NCBI RefSeq assembly: GCF_014384965.1
Contig: NZ_JACRSW010000014.1
Location: forward strand, 62,001-126,000
Length of the DNA: 64,000 bases
DNA from: Jutongia hominis
Lineage (GTDB): Bacteria > Bacillota > Clostridia > Lachnospirales > Lachnospiraceae
Reading direction: 5' to 3'
Part shown: in pieces, positions 45,207-52,975 of the stretch
Numbering within the stretch: the first letter of the stretch is position 1
How the letters are laid out: each line of letters begins with the position of its first letter
Notes under the pieces: generated by a model
What the model saw: the letters and a program-made list of their open reading frames with translations, nothing else
Databases searched by the model: none
What the model was told of the DNA's origin: nothing
Made by a program: the position numbers and the translations under genes

Positions 45207-45325
45207 TTAAAGGAATGAAACAAACTCATTCATTGGTATACGCTGGGATTCATGTCTATTTGCATCTGCTTTCTCCTCCGTATATCCAAGCGCCAATATA
45301 TTGATTGGTTCAAGTCCCAACGGAA
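45207..45325 (-). pseudogene. Nitroreductase C-terminal relic
   Basis: About 39 codons ending at TAA 45209..45207 read LPLGLEPINILALGYTEEK, then DANRHESQRIPMNEFVSFL, the C-terminal segment of the nitroreductase family. The rest was lost in a deletion that fuses it head-to-head with the HxlR relic. Confidence 0.8.
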
Positions 45326-45535
45326 GATGAAATTTCGAAAAGAATCCCAGCTATCACAGACAAAATGCTTGCCCAACAGTTACGCGAGCTTGAAAGTGAT
45401 AACTTAATCATCAAAAAAATATATCCTGTAATTCCTCCCAAAACAGAATACAACTTAAGCGAGTTAGGCAAAACACTGATTCCTTTATTGGACTCTATGT
45501 GCGAATGGGGACAACAATTTATGGAGGATCATTAG
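45325..45535 (+). pseudogene. HxlR-type regulator, C-terminal relic
   Basis: About 68 codons matching the second half of an HxlR winged helix: RIPAITDKMLAQQLRELESD, NLIIKKIYP, PPKTEYNLSELGKTL. The DNA-recognition start is gone. HxlR and nitroreductase genes are commonly divergent; here the shared promoter and both N-terminal halves are deleted. Confidence 0.82.
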
Positions 45536-45644
45536 CTAAATGCTCCCGCACATTCCAGCCCTTTCGCTCACTTATTCCCAACATTGAAGATATCAGTAAA
45601 CCACCATTTCTTATCTTTCCCTTTAACTGTTCCGGTGTCTTCAC
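45519..45644 (-). pseudogene. AbiEii toxin, N-terminal relic
   Basis: From GTG 45644, coupled to the AbiEi stop by a 4-base overlap, the frame reads KTPEQLKGKIRN, the usual start of AbiEii nucleotidyltransferase toxins, then leaves the family and stops after 41 codons. The nucleotidyltransferase domain is absent. Confidence 0.65.
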
Positions 45645-45832
45645 ATTAATACCTCCATATAGGATCTTACTTTATCTTCAATTTTAAACAACTTTGAATA
45701 TTTCAAAAGTTTTCTAGGATTACTCTTTCCCTTAAAATATTCTTTGATTGCCTGACTGTATAACTGCATTTCTATCTTATCTTTATTTCGGATAAGATCA
45801 CATATACATCGTTCTTTATCATAAAGGGACAC
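45641..45832 (-). pseudogene. AbiEi antitoxin, C-terminal relic
   Basis: 63 codons: VSLYDKERCICDLIRNKDKI and then the tail KYSKLFKIEDKVRSYMEVLM, the C-terminal domain of AbiEi type IV antitoxins. The winged-helix N-terminal half is missing; the sequence upstream belongs to another gene. Confidence 0.78.
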
Positions 45833-46038
45833 ATTTCCTCCTTATCCGTATATTCATTTGTTTTCCAAAAATAATCATTGGATACTTTACTATTTTCTAC
45901 TGCTATATGTTTATCCGTGGGTAAACCTTTTTTCTTAAATTCATACCCTACAAGCTGCGTCTGCATTCCTACTGTATGGGTTTTTATCGTCTTTTCATTC
46001 TCCTTGCGTACAATATTTATTTTATGCTCTGGCTTCAA
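45772..46038 (-). CDS. Possible small ORF fused to the AbiEi relic
   Basis: 88 codons overlapping the end of the gene at 46022 by 17 bases. Residues 1-65 (KTIKTHTVGMQTQLVGYEF...NDYFWKTNEYTDKEE) look coding and may be the start of another member of the locus. From about 45835 the frame runs out of register over the AbiEi relic. Probably a truncated gene. Confidence 0.3.
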   Translation of the reverse strand: MKPEHKINIVRKENEKTIKTHTVGMQTQLVGYEFKKKGLPTDKHIAVENSKVSNDYFWKTNEYTDKEEMCPFMIKNDVYVILSEIKIR

Positions 46039-46687
46039 AAGAAGGTCTATCCTGATCCAAATAATCCGGCATCTCTCTCAATTCTGAACTTCCATTCTCT
46101 TTTACGAAATTATATTCGCTCCAATAAATAGAATAAAATTCATCTTTTTTTGCAAGTTCCGCTGGTGTCATCTCATAGCCCCAGCCATTTCCGAGATTAG
46201 ATAATACCGTTACTCCCTGATACTGAATTTCAGCACCATAACCACCAGTAGTTAGAATTGGACAATTCAATGTTCCTCCTCCCGCCATTGCAAACTTCTT
46301 TTCAGCAAAATTACTGCTTTTTCCTTCTGCCTTCTCCAAAAAATCCAATAATGATAATTCTCCACATCCTTTGCATTTCGAATTGCCAGTTTGTTTTTTT
46401 ATAGTATTTTTAGCCTGTTCATATAATTGCTTTCTATCAGGTGCAACATCTGATAGATATTCTGCCCGTAACCCAAGAACCTGTCTGGAAATATATTCGT
46501 ACTCTGTCTTATTTGCTGTCGTAGCTGCTCGTCGTGCCAGTTCTTTAATTTCACTAACAAATTCCGCATGCGTTTTTGAACTTTTCCCTTTTGTTGGAAT
46601 ATAAGACCAATTCGGTTCTCCGTTACTGCATGAGGAAATTAATTGCTCTTTTCCAACAGTTCCTATACCTAACAATGATATACCCAT
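46022..46687 (-). CDS. Unknown protein of the agr-linked locus, SFEARA tail
   Basis: 221 residues, soluble, no signal peptide. A helical N-terminal half (HAEFVSEIKELARRAATTANK) is followed by a CKGCGELSLLDFLEKAEG segment with a CxxC and a Gly-rich strand region (MAGGGTLNCPILTTGGYGAE). The C terminus, RPSFEARA, resembles the SFDIKA-type tail of other members. The N-terminal half is similar in tone to the gene at 47564 (ARRAAT..., VAPDRKQLYEQ versus VAPNRAALIGK). It starts overlapping the stop of the preceding gene (TAATG). Confidence 0.6.
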   Translation of the reverse strand: MGISLLGIGTVGKEQLISSCSNGEPNWSYIPTKGKSSKTHAEFVSEIKELARRAATTANKTEYEYISRQVLGLRAEYLSDVAPDRKQLYEQAKNTIKKQTGNSKCKGCGELSLLDFLEKAEGKSSNFAEKKFAMAGGGTLNCPILTTGGYGAEIQYQGVTVLSNLGNGWGYEMTPAELAKKDEFYSIYWSEYNFVKENGSSELREMPDYLDQDRPSFEARA

Positions 46688-47421
46688 TAACTCAACTCCT
46701 TATGTGACACTTCATAATCACCAAATATGTCATTAATTCTTGTTTCATATGCATACCACCGTGTAAATACAGACATATTTCCCAAGAAATTTTTAACTTT
46801 AGAAGTGTCTTCTGACTTCGGATAATAATCTTCCATTAAATCCCAGACATTACAAATTTCCCCTTCCGATCCGGTGCGTAACGTCTGAAACGGAACCTTT
46901 AAATCGTAATTATTCTCTCCGATTGTTATTTTCAGATTTCCATTAAATTTATTGTCCTCTGTAAAAGACGTTACCTGTTCCTTGAAAAACATCTTAAAAT
47001 TCTCAGGCGGTATCGCTGATTCCTTTGCCAGACTGCTCCTGCCAGCCTGATTTCTAAATTCAAAATTCCATGTGCTGTTAAAATAAAAACCACCGTCTAA
47101 TGTAAGGCTGAAATTTGCTTCGATTTTATCACATTCAATTTCACCTAATTTCCATTTATCAGTCATCTGCTGGACAGATTCCCTCAATGCCGCATTGGTT
47201 TCATTGCATTGATAGTAATAATCTGAATTATAATAAGTCCAGTCACTGTGGCTATCAGAATAGTATTTCTCATTCAATGATTTTCCTTCCTGATAGTTCG
47301 CCTGACTTGCTGCCCTTGCATTTTCTTTTGCAAATACCTCATACATCTCACTTACGATTTGTGTATTATCTGCTTCATTGGTTCCGGATGTCTGATGCTG
47401 ACTTGTCCGATAGGTACGCAT
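46687..47421 (-). CDS. Unknown protein of the agr-linked locus
   Basis: 244 residues, soluble. Tyr/Ser/Asn-rich start (MRTYRTSQHQTSGTNEAD), helical segment 20-50, then DWTYYNSDYYYQCNETNAAL and a beta-rich half (ANFSLTLDGGFYFNSTWNFEF, LKITIGENNYDLKVPFQTL). No family recognised. Overlaps the next gene by its stop codon; probably one operon from 48151 to 46022. Confidence 0.6.
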   Translation of the reverse strand: MRTYRTSQHQTSGTNEADNTQIVSEMYEVFAKENARAASQANYQEGKSLNEKYYSDSHSDWTYYNSDYYYQCNETNAALRESVQQMTDKWKLGEIECDKIEANFSLTLDGGFYFNSTWNFEFRNQAGRSSLAKESAIPPENFKMFFKEQVTSFTEDNKFNGNLKITIGENNYDLKVPFQTLRTGSEGEICNVWDLMEDYYPKSEDTSKVKNFLGNMSVFTRWYAYETRINDIFGDYEVSHKELS

Positions 47422-47563
47422 GGAAGTACAACATTCCTCAAAATAGGAAATAAGTTCATCCCTGTCACTACATTAAATTTTTGATAACAGTCACATACAT
47501 ATACCAGTGGTTCTGCCATACATTGCTCATTCCCATATAAGACACATTATTAAATCACACATT

Positions 47564-48151
47564 TTACGCTTTCATATCGAAGTTGCCTTGTGATATTATG
47601 TCTTCGTTTATACTGCCAGCCTTTTCTTCACTATTTAATGCTTTTCTCGCCTCACTAAATGCCTCATAATATGTCATTTTTAATGCTGAATGAACCTGTG
47701 ACTCTGCTTTTGTTTCTTTTTCCTGCCAGCCTACTCCCCCTGTATAGGTCAAAACTTCTTCGCCATCTTCATTGTATACATGAATTGCCGAGCCTGTCCC
47801 TGTTCCCTGATATTTTGCCTCATAAGGTATTCCAAACAGCATACAGAGCCATTTTTTGTCTGCTTCCTCAACTTCTTTCATTGCTGACATATTACCTGAA
47901 TTCATTGATTGACTAAACTTTCCAATTAAAGCAGCTCTATTCGGGGCTACTTTGCTTACTTCCGTCTTCCTCAAATTCATAAATGCATTTCCCATATATA
48001 CATTGTCCTGTGCATCTTTTTTTGCCAGATCAACAATCTTCTCTTTTAAAGAATCCGTTAATTTCCATTTGTTTTTTTCAGAAGATTTAGAAACATTTTT
48101 ATTCGATGTGTTCCACACTTTTGCTGTGCTATAATTATTTGATATTTCCAT
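47564..48151 (-). CDS. Unknown protein of the agr-linked locus, FDMKA tail
   Basis: 195 residues, soluble. It begins MEISNNYSTAKVWNTSNKNV, much like MQISSNYSMNGVPYENRR of the gene at 54729. Helical core (DSLKEKIVDLAKKDAQDN, VAPNRAALIGKFSQS), a short strand pair (GSAIHVYNEDGEEVLTYTGGVGW) and the tail ISQGNFDMKA. The start (NYS) and the tail are the features shared across the locus. Start ATG 48151 behind AGAGGTGATT. Confidence 0.65.
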   Translation of the reverse strand: MEISNNYSTAKVWNTSNKNVSKSSEKNKWKLTDSLKEKIVDLAKKDAQDNVYMGNAFMNLRKTEVSKVAPNRAALIGKFSQSMNSGNMSAMKEVEEADKKWLCMLFGIPYEAKYQGTGTGSAIHVYNEDGEEVLTYTGGVGWQEKETKAESQVHSALKMTYYEAFSEARKALNSEEKAGSINEDIISQGNFDMKA

Positions 48152-48533
48152 TTAATTGAATCACCTCTCTGTTCTGTCATTTATGTAATCATACAATTCC
48201 TTATATGACAGATCTCAAACTCTTTGAAATACAATGCTTCCCCGCATTTTCTATATCGTCATATTGATATTATTACTTTACTATCCACATTTACTATCCG
48301 CCACACCCTTCGGGAGTGGCAAAAATTTTTATAGTAGCATTTACACAAAACACATCTTATCTCCAAAGCATATTTTTGTCCCGACATATTTTGCTCTCTT
48401 TTGTCCAATTACACAACTATCGCAGATATAATCACAAGGCATTCCTTTACATAAACAATTAGTAAAAATCAAATTTGTCTCTCGGTTAAACACACCAGCT
48501 TACTGAAAGTTTCTTTTTCTTGATAAATGGGGA
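48152..48533. other. Gene-free stretch with a palindrome
   Basis: A GC-rich perfect stem, GCCAC-CCC-ttc-GGG-GTGGC, lies at about 48301-48321, followed by AAAAATTTTT. No gene or clear promoter was seen. Confidence 0.45.
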
Positions 48534-49298
48534 TTAGTTTTCCTTTTTTCCAATCAGCAATAACCACCTATGGTCAAAGCATATTTGTCCCTCCTTGATA
48601 TAGGGATTAAAACCTGTTTTATCTCCACCATTCAAATCGTATTCCATTTTATCAATAATATCTTTTTGAATATCCTCTGGTGTACTTGTCAAATCCATCC
48701 AACTTTGTAGATTTACAGGAACAAGTGTTGTTTCTTCAAGCTGAAGCTCAAAAGCATCCTCAAACAATGCTTCAAATTCTTCTCTGCTAAGTATTCTTGT
48801 ATGTGAGTTATCACGCATCGTTTCAATAGCGTCATTAGTTTCACGCAATTCTTCTGTAGTCGCTACCATATCCCAAATAACAAGTTTTCCACTTTTTTTC
48901 AAAACTCGTTGCATCTCCCGAAAAGGCTTTTCAGGCTCAACAAAATGGTGCAATGAAAGTCTTGTAATCACAAGGTCAAATGTTTCATCTTCAAAAGGTA
49001 AGCATTCCGCATTCCCCGATACAAATGATATGTTCTGAATACCTTCTTGCTTTGCCAGTTTTTTTCCCTGCTCCAACATTGCTTCTGTCAAATCCAAACA
49101 AGTAATGTCCTTAACATAAGGAGCCACTGCTCTTCCACATATACAGGTTCCAGCAGCAACCTCCAATGCATGTTCATTGCCCTTTGCCTGAATACTACGA
49201 ATCAAATAATCGGTATATTCTGCCTTAGACATATGATATGAAGCAAATTTCTCTGCTTGTGTACCAAATGATTTTTTCACTTCATTATAGTTATTCAT
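48534..49298 (-). CDS. Class I SAM-dependent methyltransferase (UbiE-like)
   Basis: 254 residues. SAM motif I ALEVAAGTCICGRAVAP near 42 (usual GTG replaced by GTC), CLDLTEAMLEQGKKLA, NISFVSGNAECLPFEDETFDLVI, RLSLHHFVEPEKPFREM and VLKKSGKLVIWDM, full family order. Substrate unknown; a small-molecule target is likely. A boundary repeat (49318-49354) sits between its ribosome site and the stop codon of the next gene upstream. Confidence 0.88.
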   Translation of the reverse strand: MNNYNEVKKSFGTQAEKFASYHMSKAEYTDYLIRSIQAKGNEHALEVAAGTCICGRAVAPYVKDITCLDLTEAMLEQGKKLAKQEGIQNISFVSGNAECLPFEDETFDLVITRLSLHHFVEPEKPFREMQRVLKKSGKLVIWDMVATTEELRETNDAIETMRDNSHTRILSREEFEALFEDAFELQLEETTLVPVNLQSWMDLTSTPEDIQKDIIDKMEYDLNGGDKTGFNPYIKEGQICFDHRWLLLIGKKEN

Positions 49299-49317
49299 AA
49301 ACTTTTACCTCGCTGTA

Positions 49318-49354
49318 AACTTCAAATTTTCATGTGTTCGACAAACTTGAATTT
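49318..49354. repeat. Boundary inverted repeat (37 bp)
   Basis: Minus strand AATTCAAGTTT, 13-base spacer, AAATTTGAAGTT. The core is identical over 26 bases to 16088-16124. It starts within the stop codon region of the radical SAM gene and ends before the methyltransferase ribosome site. Confidence 0.8.
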
Positions 49355-50261
49355 AGCGATTTCTTTTTCCGGTATTCTCTGTCCCACGGATTTCCTCATG
49401 ATAGAAATAATCTACGATCACCGGATGTCCCTGCGGGACTCTGCCATAAGGCATTTCATTATCCACAAAGGCACAATCATACTTCTTAGCCATTTTCTCA
49501 GCTTTTACTTCAAGTGCTTCAAAGTAGCTGCGGTTATGCTTGTTATAGATCTCGTCGTAAAGTGGTACAAGATCAGGATATTTTCCGGCGATATAATTCA
49601 TAATTGTCTTTTTGAAACCGCCTCGAAGATTGAGATTTTCGAGCCAGAACAGATCGCACTGATCCTTTACCCGCTCAAAGATTGCTTCAAAATCCGTGAT
49701 ACCGGGAAATACCGGGGATACGAAACAGACTGTACGGATACCTGCCTCATATATCTGCTTCATAGCAGCGATACGGTGCTCAATGCTCGAAGCAGAGTCC
49801 ATATCGTTCTTGAAATTTTCATCTAGTGTGTTGATCGACCATGAAACGGTTACACGTCCAAGCTTCTTCAGTAAATCAATATCTCGTACCACAAGATCCG
49901 ACTTTGTGCAGATCAGAATATCTGCGTCACTGCCGATCAGCTGCTCCAGAAGTTTTCTGGTATTCCCGAATTGCTCCTCCTGTGGATTGTAGCCATCTGT
50001 CACAGAACCGATGACCACCCGCTGTCCGGCATATTTCTTCGGATTTTTAATTTCCGTCCAATGCTTCACATCAAGGAAAGTGCCCCATTTCTCCTTGTGC
50101 CCAGTAAAGCGCTTCATAAAAGAAGCATAGCAATACTTGCAGGCATGTGTGCAGCCCACATAGGGATTGACCGAGTAACCGCCTACCGGCAGATTAGACT
50201 TAGTCATGATGTTCTTTGTTTCCACCTCACGAATGAGGATTCCATTTATTACTTCTTCCAT
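49353..50261 (-). CDS. SPL-family radical SAM protein
   Basis: 302 residues. The radical SAM cluster motif is GCTHACKYCYASFM near residue 34 (CxxxCxxC). Other features: GSVTDGYNPQEEQ near 85, RVTVSWSINTLDENF and FVSPVFPGITDFEAIFERV, as in proteins related to spore photoproduct lyase. Overlaps the radical SAM gene before it by 13 bases. Together with a MarR repressor it forms a three-gene operon. Likely DNA repair or nucleotide modification; the substrate is inferred only from family. Confidence 0.85.
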   Translation of the reverse strand: MEEVINGILIREVETKNIMTKSNLPVGGYSVNPYVGCTHACKYCYASFMKRFTGHKEKWGTFLDVKHWTEIKNPKKYAGQRVVIGSVTDGYNPQEEQFGNTRKLLEQLIGSDADILICTKSDLVVRDIDLLKKLGRVTVSWSINTLDENFKNDMDSASSIEHRIAAMKQIYEAGIRTVCFVSPVFPGITDFEAIFERVKDQCDLFWLENLNLRGGFKKTIMNYIAGKYPDLVPLYDEIYNKHNRSYFEALEVKAEKMAKKYDCAFVDNEMPYGRVPQGHPVIVDYFYHEEIRGTENTGKRNR

Positions 50262-50938
50262 GATTTCTGTACCTCTAACACTTCATTAAATTCTTCCGGC
50301 ATTTCCTGAATCATATTTTCATCCCCTATGATAGGGACAAGGTCTTCCTTCATAAACACCGGAATGCCGAGCTTATGTGCCTGGTTCGTCAGAGACCATG
50401 CCCATTCCGGCTCCGTATGAATCTTCCTGCTTTGAGCTCCGGTCATGGTGCCCACAACGATCCAATTGATTCCGGAAAGGTCAACTGTGCCGGGATCGTC
50501 GAATAACGGCTCAAAGGTAACATGGTAATGTTTTGCTCTGACGTTTTTCCGAAGGGCGTCGATACGCCACAGTTCTGCTTTCCTCGTCACCGTAACGCCA
50601 AACCATGCGTTTTCCAGATCGGTATCAAAATCCAGCAAATCAGGTCGCTTGGTAAGGAACAGGAACTGATGCTGTGGATTTTCACGGATCTTTGCAAATA
50701 CCTCGTCTCTCCATTCCGGCATCCATCCGGAGAGATCGCTCATCCCGGTAAGAAGAAAGTTCTGCGGACGTTTCTTTTCCATCATCTTGAGCTTACCCGG
50801 AAAGAATTCAGGGTAAGCGAAGTCATCAATCATATGCCAGCGTTTCACGTTGTTGCGGGCATAACAATATGTACACCCCACTGTGCAGCCAATGACGATA
50901 TTCATATTCTGAATCTGATTTTTGATACAAATACTCAT
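50249..50938 (-). CDS. DUF5131 family radical SAM-like protein
   Basis: 229 residues from ATG 50938, which overlaps the MarR stop (ATGA). Motif GCTVGCTYCYARNN near residue 17 (CxxxCxxC). Then FLLTGMSDLSGWMPEW, FLFLTKRPDLL, WFGVTVTRKAELWRIDAL and WIVVGTMTGAQSRKI. This is the phage Gp37/DUF5131 type, usually near phage or DNA-metabolism genes. Two radical SAM enzymes in tandem under one repressor is notable. Function unknown. Confidence 0.85.
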   Translation of the reverse strand: MSICIKNQIQNMNIVIGCTVGCTYCYARNNVKRWHMIDDFAYPEFFPGKLKMMEKKRPQNFLLTGMSDLSGWMPEWRDEVFAKIRENPQHQFLFLTKRPDLLDFDTDLENAWFGVTVTRKAELWRIDALRKNVRAKHYHVTFEPLFDDPGTVDLSGINWIVVGTMTGAQSRKIHTEPEWAWSLTNQAHKLGIPVFMKEDLVPIIGDENMIQEMPEEFNEVLEVQKSWKK

Positions 50939-51372
50939 GACTTCTGCCACTCCTCAAGATTCTTTCTGATGCGGTCGAGACATTTCTCAAACCGGGTAAT
51001 TTCTTCCTCTGAAAAACCTTTGTAGTAAATACTGCCCATCTCATCAGATACAGAATCGTACTCGCCCTTTAAGGCATGTGCTTTCTCAGTCAGAAACAGG
51101 AGTGTTTTCCTTTTGTCCGTTTCAGACTGAACACGGCTTATCAGCCCTTGATTTTCCATTCTTTCCAGCATCGTAGTAAGAGATGTTATCGCTAATCCGC
51201 ATTTAGTCGAGAGTGACCTGATTGAGATACCATCCTCTTGCCACAGCACATAAAGAATACGTCCCTGGGCTCCATTAAACGCATCAATATTCTTTTCACT
51301 GAGAATCTTCTCAAAAATCCGGTCTCCAAGCTGTTTTATTTTTGTGACAAGAAATCCTCCATTCATTTCCAT
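50935..51372 (-). CDS. MarR family repressor
   Basis: 145 residues. Winged helix at about 35-105: YVLWQEDGISIRSLSTKCGLAIT, SLTTMLERMENQGLISRVQS, then DKRKTLLFLTEKA (wing with the conserved D-x-R). It presumably binds the 17-bp inverted repeat covering its own promoter (51376-51423) and controls both radical SAM genes after it. The ligand is unknown; a genotoxic or phenolic compound is a guess from neighbours. Confidence 0.9.
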   Translation of the reverse strand: MEMNGGFLVTKIKQLGDRIFEKILSEKNIDAFNGAQGRILYVLWQEDGISIRSLSTKCGLAITSLTTMLERMENQGLISRVQSETDKRKTLLFLTEKAHALKGEYDSVSDEMGSIYYKGFSEEEITRFEKCLDRIRKNLEEWQKS

Positions 51373-51375
51373 ACA

Positions 51376-51431
51376 AAAGCTCCTATATAGTAGTTTATTA
51401 AAAACATACTATATAGGAGCTTTATTGTCAA
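51376..51431 (-). promoter_or_regulatory. MarR operator/promoter: 17-bp perfect inverted repeat
   Basis: Arms AAAGCTCCTATATAGTA (51376-51392) and its exact complement (51407-51423) with a 14-base loop. The -35 TTGACA is at 51426-51431 and a TATGTT -10 at 51403-51408, so the repeat spans the core promoter. The proximal arm also contains the ribosome site AGGAG, so the transcript could hide it in a hairpin. Confidence 0.88.
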
Positions 51432-51453
51432 GAGTTTATATGTCTTAATAGGT

Positions 51454-51489
51454 AAATTCCGTTTTTTTCAATTCTCCAAATTGGAAGTT
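51454..51489. repeat. Boundary inverted repeat (36 bp)
   Basis: Minus strand AACTTCCAATTT, 12-base spacer, AAAACGGAATTT. It begins inside the stop codon of the ClbS-like gene (TAACTTCC). Confidence 0.78.
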
Positions 51490-52006
51490 ATAGTGCAATC
51501 TTTTTCCATTTTCTAATCTTGGTTCTAAAGGTTCCGAACGGAGCAACTGTATTAACATGTATGAATTTGTATACTTCCCAGACAGCTGTTTTAGTTGCTT
51601 CGTCAGCCCATTTTCTCATATGTGGTTTAAATAATTCTTCATCACTCAGAGAATCAATCATTGCATAAATAGAGTTGATATTCTCATTCAATCTGTCTTT
51701 CAATTCTTGCAGTGACAGCTGAGCATATGTATCTGTAAACCATTGATATAATTCGCCAAGCTGATTCCACTTAAAATTATCCGAAGGAGTATTGACAGGA
51801 ATACCCTTTCTTTCGTCTGATTCCCATTTAATAACAAGAGTTGTCCAGCCAACCTGATAAGCAAGATTTTCTGCCGGAGTTCGATCGACCTCATCAATTC
51901 TCTTATCTTTTAAATGCTCCGGAATATCATTAAATTCTGAAATATACTTTGCAAAGCTTTTATTTATCTCGTTTTTAAGCTCGTCTTTATTCTCATATGT
52001 TCTCAA
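51488..52006 (-). CDS. ClbS/DfsB family four-helix bundle protein
   Basis: 172 residues from a TTG start behind GAGGAG. Features of the family: RTYENKDELKNEINKSFAKY, TPAENLAYQVGWTTLVIKWE, FKWNQLGELYQWFTDTY and KPHMRKWADEATKTAVWEVY. The namesake ClbS opens the cyclopropane of colibactin and protects the producer; DfsB-type relatives resemble thiol-dependent DinB-fold enzymes. Here it may detoxify an electrophile. It ends in a boundary repeat and lies between the MarR-radical SAM operon and a peptidase-E-like gene. Confidence 0.87.
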   Translation of the reverse strand: MRTYENKDELKNEINKSFAKYISEFNDIPEHLKDKRIDEVDRTPAENLAYQVGWTTLVIKWESDERKGIPVNTPSDNFKWNQLGELYQWFTDTYAQLSLQELKDRLNENINSIYAMIDSLSDEELFKPHMRKWADEATKTAVWEVYKFIHVNTVAPFGTFRTKIRKWKKIAL

Positions 52007-52060
52007 TAGTCTATCTCCTCAGCTTCCGATTTTCCAGTTTCAAAAAAAGGATTTTTCAAA

Positions 52061-52663
52061 TTAGTCTTTGCAAATAACCCTTGAACCTTCACCATCAATT
52101 ACAATTCCCTGATGGTTGTTAATAGGGCATAGATTCAAATCCGAAAACTCAGTCATTATTTTCTCGGTAACTTTCTTAAATGGTGCTGTAAGATAATGCG
52201 GAAGAACATAGAAATCAATCAAATCAAGCCCTGCATCATCTTCTTGTGAGTAGTCCTCCGGCTTTTCATCCATTTGCTCGATATATTGGATGCTTGGAGC
52301 GCATATAATTGCGCCTGCCGACTCGCCGATCATCAATTTTCCATTTACCAATTCCTTTTTCAGCAACCCATCAGTTCTTGTTTTACGGAGTTGGTCCATA
52401 AGAAAGAAAGAATTTCCGCCGGTAAAATATATCACATCTGCATCTTCAAAAACAGACTGTATCGTTGAATAAGCCTCCGTTGAAATATCAATTTCAGTTA
52501 CGATTGCTCCCAACTTTTTGAATAATTTTCGAGCCGAGCCGACATAACCGGTGTAGCCTTCACGCAACGAAGCTGTTGGAATAAATGCGACTTTCTTATT
52601 TTCAATTTCTTCTTTTATCAGACTTCCTACACTTGAAAAGTGCGAACATAAAAATAGTTTCAT
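52061..52663 (-). CDS. Peptidase S51 (PepE-like, glutamine-amidotransferase fold)
   Basis: 200 residues from ATG 52663 behind AAGGAGA. The nucleophile Ser lies in MIGESAGAIICAPS near residue 116. YFTGGNSFFLMDQL precedes it near 82, and the His candidate is in VLPHYLTAPF near 157. Family members cleave dipeptides with N-terminal Asp or act on related substrates in the cytosol. After its stop lies a diverged boundary-type sequence (52021-52060) before the ClbS-like gene. Confidence 0.87.
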   Translation of the reverse strand: MKLFLCSHFSSVGSLIKEEIENKKVAFIPTASLREGYTGYVGSARKLFKKLGAIVTEIDISTEAYSTIQSVFEDADVIYFTGGNSFFLMDQLRKTRTDGLLKKELVNGKLMIGESAGAIICAPSIQYIEQMDEKPEDYSQEDDAGLDLIDFYVLPHYLTAPFKKVTEKIMTEFSDLNLCPINNHQGIVIDGEGSRVICKD

Positions 52664-52683
52664 CAATATTCTCCTTTATAAAT

Positions 52684-52975
52684 TCCGATTGAGATTTCAC
52701 CTGTTTTAAGAGATTTAATAACTGTTATATCTTGTTATTAAGTTCTCCGCAAACCCTTGAAAACACTGGATTTATCGCAGGTGAGCTTTCCCTTATTGTT
52801 TCCCTTGTGTTATATCGTCCCGTCAGTGTTTACGAACTCTGATAAGGGCAAATACAAGGGCAAGAAAAATCTATAAAACAGTATAACACAAAATAAAAGT
52901 GACATGGTGAACTGATTGAAATGCTTCTGATTTTTGTAACAAATGACTGATTGAATGATAAGGAGATTCTATACG
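52684..52975 (+). repeat. Structured leader of DUF6061 element (copy C)
   Basis: Nearly identical to the leaders at 16459 and 37575; joins AATTCCGATT on its left as copy A does. Confidence 0.75.

Noticed and set aside
48301..48321. Terminator of a plus-strand gene
   Set aside because: The hairpin is real but no plus-strand gene precedes it, so no role is assigned.
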